DNA of 7,251 bases from Bacillota bacterium (GTDB lineage: Bacteria > Bacillota > Clostridia > Acetivibrionales > DSM-2933): contig JAEZNF010000033.1 in NCBI GenBank assembly GCA_023441845.1, positions 1 to 7,251 on the forward strand, written 5' to 3'. Both the position numbers and the translations under genes were made by a program. Shown here piece after piece: positions 1 through 5,100 of this stretch (the stretch's first letter is position 1; the number at the start of each line of letters is the position of its first letter). The notes beneath the pieces are model-generated. The model worked only from the letters and a program-made list of their open reading frames with translations. It was not told the DNA's origin and did no database searches.

Positions 1-1
1 A

Positions 2-757
2 AGCGCTGAAAGGGTTGCAAGGCAGACCGGTGAGATAGTGATTTGCATATCCCAAAGAAGGAATATAATAACCCTTTATAAGAGTGGTATAAAGTACATT
101 TTAAAAGATACGGCAACCATAATAACCAGGGCTAACCAGGCGCTGCAGACATTGGAAAAATACAATGCGGTTTTGGGTAATGCCTTGAGCAATCTAAGCG
201 TATTGGAATTTGAGGACAGTGTTACATTGGACGATGTTGCTTTTGTAATCCAGAGGACCGAAATGGTCATGAGAATAGTGACGGAGATAGACAGGTATAT
301 TTGTGAACTTGGAAACGAGGGAAGGCTAATCAGGATGCAGCTTGAAGAATTGTCCGTAAATGTTGAAGAAGACGGACAGTTGGTGGTTGAAGATTATATT
401 ATTGGAAACGATGGAAAGACAATGGCAGATGTTTTTGTAATTTTCAGGAACCTGAATGACGATGAATTGATGGATTTGACAAATATAAGCACTGCCCTTG
501 GGTACCAAAAAGGGGAGAACACGCTTGACTTAAATGTTACACCCAGAGGATACAGGATATTGAGCATGATACCGAGAATTCCCATGTCTGTAATGAGAAA
601 CCTTCTTGAGAAATTTACAAACCTGCAGGGTATATTAAAGGCGTCATCGGAAGAGCTGGATGCTGTTGAAGGAATAGGTGAGGTAAGGGCCAGGACCATA
701 AAAGAGGGCTTAAGAAGGGCTCATGACCAGTTCCTTTTAGACAGCAGACGGTTTTAA
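2..757 (+). CDS. disA: DNA integrity scanning protein DisA, diadenylate cyclase (5' end outside the window)
   Basis: DisA condenses two ATP into cyclic di-AMP and slides along DNA, reducing synthesis at branched DNA. The frame is open from base 2 and gives 251 residues of a protein that is normally about 355-360 long. The first residues read SAERVARQTGEIV, then SQRRNIITLYK. This is the stretch just after the RHR ATP-binding motif of the DAC domain, so the DGA and RHR catalytic motifs lie just left of the window. A GTG at position 38 is internal and is not the start. A helical linker follows, and the last ~70 residues form a helix-hairpin-helix DNA-binding region (IPRIPMSVMRNLL, then LDAVEGIGEVRARTI). 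The stop is TAA and the C-terminus looks intact. In Firmicutes disA commonly sits at the end of a ctsR-clpC-radA group; that cannot be checked here. The family call is very secure. Confidence 0.96.
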   Translation, partial: SAERVARQTGEIVICISQRRNIITLYKSGIKYILKDTATIITRANQALQTLEKYNAVLGNALSNLSVLEFEDSVTLDDVAFVIQRTEMVMRIVTEIDRYICELGNEGRLIRMQLEELSVNVEEDGQLVVEDYIIGNDGKTMADVFVIFRNLNDDELMDLTNISTALGYQKGENTLDLNVTPRGYRILSMIPRIPMSVMRNLLEKFTNLQGILKASSEELDAVEGIGEVRARTIKEGLRRAHDQFLLDSRRF

Positions 758-758
758 G

Positions 759-800
759 TGCTGTATTCCGGTGACCGAAAATGTTAATAAACATACAGCA
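759..800 (+). terminator. Possible disA terminator hairpin
   Basis: An 8-bp perfect inverted repeat (TGCTGTAT at 759-766, ATACAGCA at 793-800) begins one base after the disA stop codon. A tiny CGG/CCG hairpin sits inside its loop. AT-rich sequence with T runs follows (AATATATTTATTTTAATTT), not a clean T tract, so termination may be weak. Its position immediately after disA is the main argument. Confidence 0.42.
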
Positions 801-817
801 AATATATTTATTTTAAT

Positions 818-835
818 TTGATATAGTGGTAAAAT
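818..835 (+). promoter_or_regulatory. Candidate extended -10 promoter for tyrS
   Basis: TGGTAAAAT at 827-835 matches the extended -10 form (TG-N-TAAAAT). A TTGATA at 818-823 is too close to act as a -35, and the hexamer at correct spacing (TTTATT, 807-812) is poor, so this would be an extended -10 promoter. Transcription would begin near 842 and give a tyrS leader of about 150 bases containing both hairpins described separately. Confidence 0.42.
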
Positions 836-861
836 ATATTAACAAAAAAACAAATATATAA

Positions 862-904
862 ATCACGAAATTGATTTTACATTGGAAAATTTAATTTTCG
901 TGAT
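862..904 (+). promoter_or_regulatory. Leader hairpin A upstream of tyrS
   Basis: ATCACGAAA at 862-870 pairs perfectly with TTTCGTGAT at 896-904 around a 25-base AT-rich loop that can pair further. No U tract follows, so it is not an ordinary terminator. It lies between the proposed tyrS promoter and start codon and could be a leader RNA structure or a DNA operator. Confidence 0.4.
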
Positions 905-918
905 ATTGTATTAAGGAA

Positions 919-954
919 ATTGGAGCGCGAAGTAAAATCTTTATCGCGTTCAAT
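919..954 (+). promoter_or_regulatory. Leader hairpin B immediately upstream of the tyrS Shine-Dalgarno
   Basis: ATTGGAGCGCGA (919-930) pairs with TCGCGTTCAAT (944-954) around a 13-base loop, with one bulged G and one G-T pair. The stem ends 22 bases before the AGGAGG of tyrS. The GC-rich centre stands out in an AT-rich leader. It slightly resembles the pairing part of a T-box antiterminator, but the conserved GGTGGNACCGCG core is absent and there is no U tract. Confidence 0.4.
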
Positions 955-993
955 ATGGTTTATATAAAAGATTTTTAGGAGGCATACTGTACT

Positions 994-2217
994 ATGGATG
1001 TTAATGAGCAATTAAGGATTATAAAAAAGGGTGTAGCAGAGCTTATAAGTGAAGGTGAATTGCTTGAAAAGCTTAAAAAATCCCAGAAAGAAAATAAACC
1101 TCTTATCATAAAATTAGGTCTTGATCCCACAGCTCCCGATATTCATATCGGGCATACTGTGGTTTTAAGAAAACTGAAGGCATTTCAGGACCTGGGGCAC
1201 CAGGTCGTACTCATTATAGGTGATTATACCGCAATGATAGGCGATCCTACAGGAAAGTCCGAGACAAGAAAGCAGCTTACAAGAGAAGAAGTATTGAAAA
1301 ATGCCGAAACCTATAAAACTCAGGTATTTAAAGTATTGGACCCCGCAAAGACTATTGTAAGGTTTAACAGTGAATGGCTTGCACCTTTAAACTTTGCGGA
1401 CGTTATCACGCTGTCTGCAAAATACACCGTTGCCAGAATGCTTGAGAGAGAAGATTTTAAGAACAGGTTTGGCAATAACCTGCCCATATCAATACATGAA
1501 TTTTTTTATCCACTGATGCAGGGATACGATTCTGTTGCGCTAAAGTCAGATGTGGAGCTTGGCGGAACCGACCAGAAGTTTAATATTCTCATGGGAAGAA
1601 CGCTGCAGAAGGAATATGGACAGAGTGATGTGCAGATAGGCTTATTCATGCCCATTCTTGAAGGTACAGACGGTGTTAAGAAAATGAGCAAAAGCCTTGG
1701 CAATTATATAGGCATAAATGAAGAACCCAATGAGATATACGGAAAAACAATGTCCATACCGGATGAACTTATTATAAGGTACTTCGAGCTGGTTACAGAT
1801 ATACACCCGGATGAATTGGATGTTATGAGGCAGCAGATGAAAGAAAATTCAATCAATCCGAGGGATCTCAAGATGAGGCTGGCCAGGGAAATTGTTGCAA
1901 TGTACCATGGTCAGGATGCCGGTTTAAAGGCCGAAGAGCACTTTAAGTCGGTTTTCCAGAAAGGCGCTCTGCCGGAGGAAATCCCAGAGGTTTCAATTAA
2001 TTCATCAGAGTTTACAGATGGCAGAATATGGCTGCCAAAGCTCTTAAACATTGCAAAAATGGCACCTTCAACCAGTGAAGCCAGAAGGCTTATCACTCAG
2101 GGTTCGGTAAAAATAAACGAAGTGAAATTCGATCAGGCAAATGGAGAGACTGAAATAAAAGACGGCGATATAATACAGGTAGGTAAAAGGAAGTATGCTA
2201 AGATAAAGATAGTATAG
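994..2217 (+). CDS. tyrS: Tyrosyl-tRNA synthetase (TyrZ-like, KMSKS type)
   Basis: Cytoplasmic class I aminoacyl-tRNA synthetase that activates tyrosine with ATP and charges tRNA-Tyr. The 407 residues match the full length of the type 2 (TyrZ-like) family. Visible motifs are the ATP-binding HIGH at residues 51-54 within [15 protein letters not shown], the substrate-pocket segment YPLMQGYD at 172-179, [13 protein letters not shown] at 190-202, and KMSKSLGN at 230-237. A perfect KMSKS distinguishes it from the KFGKS-type TyrS of E. coli. The C-terminal ~60 residues form an S4 RNA-binding domain ([20 protein letters not shown], then [14 protein letters not shown]) that contacts tRNA. The ATG start has an AGGAGG at 977-982, 11 bases upstream. 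It stands alone on its strand, with its own leader rather than an operon partner. No T-box is seen upstream, although T-boxes are common for this enzyme in Firmicutes. Confidence 0.98.
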   Translation: MDVNEQLRIIKKGVAELISEGELLEKLKKSQKENKPLIIKLGLDPTAPDIHIGHTVVLRKLKAFQDLGHQVVLIIGDYTAMIGDPTGKSETRKQLTREEVLKNAETYKTQVFKVLDPAKTIVRFNSEWLAPLNFADVITLSAKYTVARMLEREDFKNRFGNNLPISIHEFFYPLMQGYDSVALKSDVELGGTDQKFNILMGRTLQKEYGQSDVQIGLFMPILEGTDGVKKMSKSLGNYIGINEEPNEIYGKTMSIPDELIIRYFELVTDIHPDELDVMRQQMKENSINPRDLKMRLAREIVAMYHGQDAGLKAEEHFKSVFQKGALPEEIPEVSINSSEFTDGRIWLPKLLNIAKMAPSTSEARRLITQGSVKINEVKFDQANGETEIKDGDIIQVGKRKYAKIKIV

Positions 2218-2274
2218 CGCTTTATTATTGAAAGCTGTTGTATACTGTTTATATCGGAAGTGCCGGATGTGTGA

Positions 2275-2475
2275 CTGAATTCTCTGCATCTTAATACAGA
2301 CGACCTTTATTCTGAGGAAGTAAAACCCCTATGAAATAAAGGTAAGAGAGATTATCAAGGCAAAAGGAAAGAGAAGAAGCTGAATCCGGTGGATTTTGCC
2401 GAGGCTGTCGGCATATATCCTTTCCCAGATCGAAAGCGGGCACAAATCAAATCTCATATAATTATTAATTATTGA
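2275..2475 (+). pseudogene. Degraded reading frame of unknown origin
   Basis: One frame is open for 66 sense codons interrupted by a single TGA at 2332. The first part reads LHLNTDDLYSEEVKPL; after the stop come a lysine-rich stretch and LNPVDFAEAVGIYPFPDRKR. There is no start codon with a ribosome binding site. The composition is less AT-biased than the rest of the intergenic region and looks protein-like, which suggests a relic of a coding gene, possibly mobile. I do not recognise the family, and chance cannot be excluded. Confidence 0.2.
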
Positions 2476-2476
2476 A

Positions 2477-2527
2477 CACAAAAAATAAAAAAGCCGGGAC
2501 GGGAAACCGGCTTTTTTATTTTTTGTG
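2477..2527. terminator. Perfect 21-bp-stem terminator palindrome
   Basis: The arms 2477-2497 and 2507-2527 are exact reverse complements: CAC, six A, T, six A, GCCGG on the left, and its complement on the right. They flank a 9-base loop, GACGGGAAA. The GC core followed by T6-A-T6 makes a strong intrinsic terminator on the plus strand, and by symmetry on the minus strand. It is the first good terminator after tyrS, about 260 bases downstream, so tyrS would carry a long 3' untranslated region unless it ends earlier. Confidence 0.85.
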
Positions 2528-2605
2528 CTATTTTTTTCATTGACATATTCTATAGAGGTGGATTCAGAGCGTTAAAATGTATTTCTTTGGTTGTTACGCC
2601 CCACT

Positions 2606-2629
2606 CACAGTAAGAAGTTTCTTATTGTG
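2606..2629. other. Short hairpin in the intergenic region
   Basis: CACAGTAAGAA (2606-2616) and TTCTTATTGTG (2619-2629) form an 11-bp inverted repeat with one G-T pair and almost no spacer. As RNA the innermost pairs would open to make a loop. No T tract follows. It could be a protein-binding palindrome or part of a decayed element. Confidence 0.35.
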
Positions 2630-2801
2630 TAAATATAAATAACCGGCATTCCGGCTCACTGTCAACAGCGGTTTAGATCAAAATGAGGTGTTCAAAGAAT
2701 AGATGGACAGTAAAGAATCCCCCTAAATAATAAATTACTTAAAAACCCATTATATATTAATTATATAAGTTTTTTAATATATGTCATTAAAAGTTAAATT
2801 A

Positions 2802-2824
2802 TATTATAATTAAATATAATATGG
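2802..2824. repeat. AT-rich direct repeat, copy 1
   Basis: A 23-base unit, TATTATAATTAAAT then ATAATATGG, that recurs 65 bases further on with only two mismatches. It contains TATAAT at 2805-2810, but no good -35 lies upstream. Confidence 0.55.
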
Positions 2825-2866
2825 TTATGTCAAATGTGCTAAATATGTAGCATAAAAGGAAAGATG

Positions 2867-2889
2867 TATTATAATTAAATTTATTATGG
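2867..2889. repeat. AT-rich direct repeat, copy 2
   Basis: Second copy of the 23-base unit (TATTATAATTAAAT then TTATTATGG), matching copy 1 at 21 of 23 positions, including the terminal ATGG and the internal TATAAT at 2870-2875. The spacing between copies is 65 bases. No open reading frame follows either copy. Confidence 0.55.
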
Positions 2890-2976
2890 CTTGGGTAAAA
2901 AACGTCGGTATATAAACCGTAATCATGTCAACACAAAATCAAACTTACACAAATCGTGCTATTGGTTCAGACAGAT

Positions 2977-2996
2977 AAAAAGCCGGGATGTGAAAC
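2977..2996. repeat. Decayed copy of the GCCGG terminator palindrome
   Basis: AAAAAGCCGGGATGTGAAAC resembles the left half and loop of the palindrome at 2477-2527 (AAAAAGCCGGGACGGGAAAC), but the expected CCGGCTTTTT right arm is missing. It looks like a relic of a third member of the same repeat family in this region. Confidence 0.4.
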
Positions 2997-3296
2997 AGAT
3001 TTAGCAGGGGTAGAGATTGCTGCGTTACCATTAAATGCGTTTATGATATAAGTTTATGTCTATAGGGCATAGAATAACAAATTTGTAAATAGTGATAATG
3101 TTTTCTGTAAAGGAGTGCTGAAAAGCAAACTTATCGGACTATTGAGTGTTTTTAGATTATTAAGGCTAAAAAGCAATACTTGTTTAACCAATTATTATGG
3201 AGATTTGAGTATGTAGACTGATACTTATCTCTTGTGTGAACAGATTAAGTAAATATTAGGACACGCAATAAAATCGATGATACAGCTATTGAATGA

Positions 3297-3320
3297 AAAA
3301 AGCCGGGAAACCGGCTTTTT
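3297..3320. terminator. Bidirectional terminator downstream of the bactofilin gene
   Basis: AAAAAGCCGG (3297-3306) and CCGGCTTTTT (3311-3320) form a perfect 10-bp stem closed by a GAAA tetraloop. A runs on the left and T runs on the right make it work in both directions. It lies about 54 bases beyond the bactofilin stop codon on the minus strand and is the likely end of the M23-bactofilin transcript. The core sequence is the same as in the terminator at 2477-2527. Confidence 0.85.
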
Positions 3321-3373
3321 CAACTTTTGTGTTTTTTGTAAATCTGTTTAAGAGCTATGCACTTTTGTAATTC

Positions 3374-3760
3374 TTAATTCCCCTTATGTTTTTTGTTCGA
3401 ATTTCCTTCAGAGGTATCCAGCATAGTACACTTTCCTTCAAGAATACCGCCTTCATCTGTTACCAGGCTGCGCACCTTGATATCTCCCAATATCTTTGCC
3501 GAAGACAAAATTTTTAAGATCCCGTTTGCCTGGACATTTCCTTCTATGGTGCCTGCATGGTGGATGTTGTTTGCAACTATATTACCGGTAATTATAGCAT
3601 GTGGACCGATAAAAACATCTCCATTTACTTTTAAATCGCCTTTAATCTTGCCGTCAATCCGAATTGTTCCTTCAGATTGGAGATTTCCTTCAAAAACTGT
3701 GATAGCGCCTATAAGAGTATCAAACTTTTCTATGCCGTCAAACTCCTTTTTGCCGAACAT
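3374..3760 (-). CDS. Bactofilin family protein (polymer-forming cytoskeletal protein)
   Basis: Bactofilins self-assemble without nucleotide into filaments on the inner membrane and position cell-wall enzymes. The 128-residue length fits the family. Residues ~16-112 show the right-handed beta-helix pattern: short strands repeating every ~17 residues with G-x-hydrophobic turns (EGTIRIDGKIKGDLKVNGDVF, HHAGTIEGNVQANGIL, AKILGDIKVRSLVTDEGGILEG). A short N-terminal tail (MFGKKEFDGIEKFDTLIG) and a lysine-rich C-terminal tail (SNKKHKGN) flank it, as is usual. The ATG has an AAGGGAGGG at 3766-3774 (minus strand), five bases upstream. It lies 40 bases after the M23 peptidase gene on the same strand, probably as one operon ending at the 3297-3320 terminator. 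Bactofilin next to an M23 peptidase is a recurrent arrangement, and in Helicobacter the CcmA-Csd1 pair shapes the cell. A role in positioning the upstream peptidase is inference. Confidence 0.93.
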   Translation of the reverse strand: MFGKKEFDGIEKFDTLIGAITVFEGNLQSEGTIRIDGKIKGDLKVNGDVFIGPHAIITGNIVANNIHHAGTIEGNVQANGILKILSSAKILGDIKVRSLVTDEGGILEGKCTMLDTSEGNSNKKHKGN

Positions 3761-3800
3761 AATAACCCTCCCTTTGAAAAATATATAATATAAATTGGCA

Positions 3801-4748
3801 TTAATTGTTAGAATCCAGGTATTTAAGGGGATTTACAGCTTCACCGTTTATACGGATTTCAAAGTGCAGGTGTGGGCCGGTACTTCTCCCGGTGCTGCCA
3901 ACTCTGGCAATTAAATCGCCTTTTTTTACTTTTTTACCTTCACTGACAAGAAGCTCGTTTGAATGCCCATAGACGGTAGTGATTCCCCGTCCGTGGTCAA
4001 TAACGACGGCTTTTCCGTAGCCGCTGTACCAATCGGATAAAATTACTGTTCCGTCAGCCGCTGCAACGATAGCTTGTCCATAATCCGCTGCTATATCTAT
4101 GCCTTTGTGATTGCCTTCATTATAATTCAAGGGATCTTCACGGGAACCGAACCTGGAACTTAGCCTTCCTTTTGCCGGCCAAAGAGTAGGTATAGAAGCA
4201 ATATATTTTTTCAATTTCTCTTCTGTATCGGTTAAAATGTCGGACGCGCCGGTTTTAGAACCTGATTCTTCATTTATACTGCTTAAAACATTTTTTAATT
4301 TATTAATATCTTTAGCAAATGTACTTTCATTCCGATCGCCAGATCTGTTTGTTTTTTTGCTGCTCTTATCGAGATAAGCTTCGGTAATTTCATTAAAAAG
4401 ATTATTGAATTGACTGGCATTATCACTAAGACTCTCATATTTTTCATTTAGCTTTTCTATTTCACCGGTCTTTTGGCTTATGGTTTTTTCCTGTTCGGAA
4501 TTTAGTTTTTCAAGATTTGCTTTGCTCTCTTTCAGCTTTTGATTATTGTGCAATGTACTTATAGTAAATATACAAAGGCCGAAAATAACTAAAAGCGATA
4601 TGATAAGTGAGCCAGCTATAAATATTTTTGATTTCAAAGCTGAGAACTTAAAAACCTTAACATTATCGTGCGAATGTGGAACGAAAATAACCGATAAATA
4701 TTTTTCTTCTTTTTTTCTTTTACCTTTCTTTTCAAAAACAAAGGACAT
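3801..4748 (-). CDS. Membrane-anchored M23 family peptidoglycan endopeptidase
   Basis: Zinc metallopeptidase of the LytM/M23 family, expected to cut peptide cross-links in peptidoglycan outside the membrane. The 315 residues run as follows: basic cytoplasmic N-terminus (1-40, with the KYLSVIFVPHSHD segment common to this subfamily); one membrane helix at ~42-65; a probable coiled coil at ~66-115; a polar linker to ~185; and the M23 domain from ~190 to 311 (WPAKGRLSSRFGSREDP). The metal ligands H214 and D218 (NHKGID) and H295 (GPHLHFE) are present, as are the active-site histidines H262 (YGH) and H293, so it should be active. The ATG has AGAGG about nine bases upstream, and a TAA in the same frame sits three codons before the ATG, so no longer start is possible. 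It is the first gene of a two-gene unit with the bactofilin. The exact substrate bond cannot be read from sequence. Confidence 0.95.
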   Translation of the reverse strand: MSFVFEKKGKRKKEEKYLSVIFVPHSHDNVKVFKFSALKSKIFIAGSLIISLLVIFGLCIFTISTLHNNQKLKESKANLEKLNSEQEKTISQKTGEIEKLNEKYESLSDNASQFNNLFNEITEAYLDKSSKKTNRSGDRNESTFAKDINKLKNVLSSINEESGSKTGASDILTDTEEKLKKYIASIPTLWPAKGRLSSRFGSREDPLNYNEGNHKGIDIAADYGQAIVAAADGTVILSDWYSGYGKAVVIDHGRGITTVYGHSNELLVSEGKKVKKGDLIARVGSTGRSTGPHLHFEIRINGEAVNPLKYLDSNN

Positions 4749-4811
4749 GGAAAGTTACCTCTTTATTTGTTCCGGAGCCAAAATTCTCCTAAAGATTATA
4801 AATTAATTTTA

Positions 4812-4817
4812 ATTATA
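4812..4817 (-). promoter_or_regulatory. Candidate -10 element for the M23-bactofilin operon
   Basis: On the minus strand a perfect TATAAT lies 64 bases upstream of the M23 start codon. The hexamer at 17-base spacing (TATATT) matches TTGACA poorly, and a better TTTACA is spaced only 13 bases away. A second TATAAT at 4795-4800 also lacks a -35. Promoter activity is plausible but unproven. Confidence 0.3.
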
Positions 4818-4888
4818 CACTAAAATGAGGTGTAAATATACATTTTTTATAAAAAGCAAATGTATGCATGTATAATGGCTAGAAAAAT

Positions 4889-4996
4889 ATGGTATACTTC
4901 AAATGTGGCATACTGATTCTTATAATTTTGTCCCTTAATGGGGCTTTTTTTCTGGCCTTTTTTAATGGTTTTGTTCCATTCGAAATTTTAACTTGA
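4889..4996 (+). CDS. Possible small hydrophobic protein (35 codons)
   Basis: ATG at 4889 opens a 35-codon frame ending in TGA at 4994-4996. It translates to MVYFKCGILILIILSLNGAF followed by FLAFFNGFVPFEILT, almost entirely hydrophobic and long enough for one membrane helix. Against it: there is no Shine-Dalgarno, a TATAAT at 4871-4876 lies so close that the message would be nearly leaderless, and T-rich noncoding DNA gives such peptides by chance. Its end overlaps the TTGACA of the rlmD promoter. I regard it as unproven. Confidence 0.15.
   Translation: MVYFKCGILILIILSLNGAFFLAFFNGFVPFEILT
4930..4951 (+). terminator. Weak terminator-like hairpin upstream of rlmD
   Basis: GTCCC (4930-4934) pairs with GGGGC (4940-4944) around a TTAAT loop, including one G-T pair, and seven T follow. 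The stem is only five base pairs. It would end any short transcript starting from the TATAAT at 4871 or from the extended -10 TGGTATACT at 4890-4898, so a short leader RNA or attenuator is conceivable. Confidence 0.3.
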
Positions 4997-5021
4997 CAAA
5001 ACAGTGGTATATGCCTAAATT
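4993..5021 (+). promoter_or_regulatory. Candidate promoter for rlmD
   Basis: A perfect TTGACA at 4993-4998 is followed after 17 bases by TAAATT (5016-5021, 4 of 6 matches to TATAAT). Transcription would begin near 5028, giving a leader of about 73 bases. It is the best-scoring -35/-10 pair in the divergent spacer. Confidence 0.5.
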
Positions 5022-5100
5022 GGATAATGATAACATTAATTAATATGTATAAGAGCAATACAACGTGTGATGAACAGCATAGGAAAGGAATGAAATATAG

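Larger units (their letters stand above)
2218..3373. other. Long intergenic region without a convincing gene
   Basis: About 1.15 kb between tyrS and the 3' end of the bactofilin gene. No frame has a plausible start with Shine-Dalgarno and protein-like sequence. One open stretch (3073-3207) has a GTG, but that codon overlaps its own AGGAG and the peptide is not recognisable. The region holds a degraded reading frame (2275-2475), a 9-bp stem (ACCTTTATT 2303-2311 with AATAAAGGT 2335-2343), two terminator palindromes, one decayed palindrome copy, a hairpin at 2606-2629 and two AT-rich direct repeats. Short TGTCA/TGACA motifs (2541, 2661, 2706, 2926) could be relics of an insertion-sequence end, but no transposase is present. 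No tRNA or rRNA was recognised. Confidence 0.6.

Noticed and set aside
394..699. 101-codon minus-strand frame inside disA
   Set aside because: It is a shadow of the disA coding frame with no start signal and no recognisable domain.
919..954. Degenerate T-box antiterminator for tyrS
   Set aside because: TGGAGCGCGA only loosely resembles the T-box core. The conserved GGTGGNACC part, a specifier-bearing stem I and a terminator with U tract are all missing, and the leader is too short.
2540..2931. Possible MITE bounded by TTGACAT and ATGTCAA
   Set aside because: A 7-bp inverted repeat is expected many times by chance in a 1 kb AT-rich region, and no target-site duplication was seen around the ends.
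3073..3207. 45-codon open stretch with GTG at 3115
   Set aside because: The GTG overlaps the only AGGAG, so that site cannot serve it, and the peptide is not recognisable.
3393..3788. 131-codon open frame on the plus strand
   Set aside because: It is antisense to the bactofilin gene, whose reading frame has clear family signatures; the plus-strand product resembles no protein and lacks a ribosome binding site.
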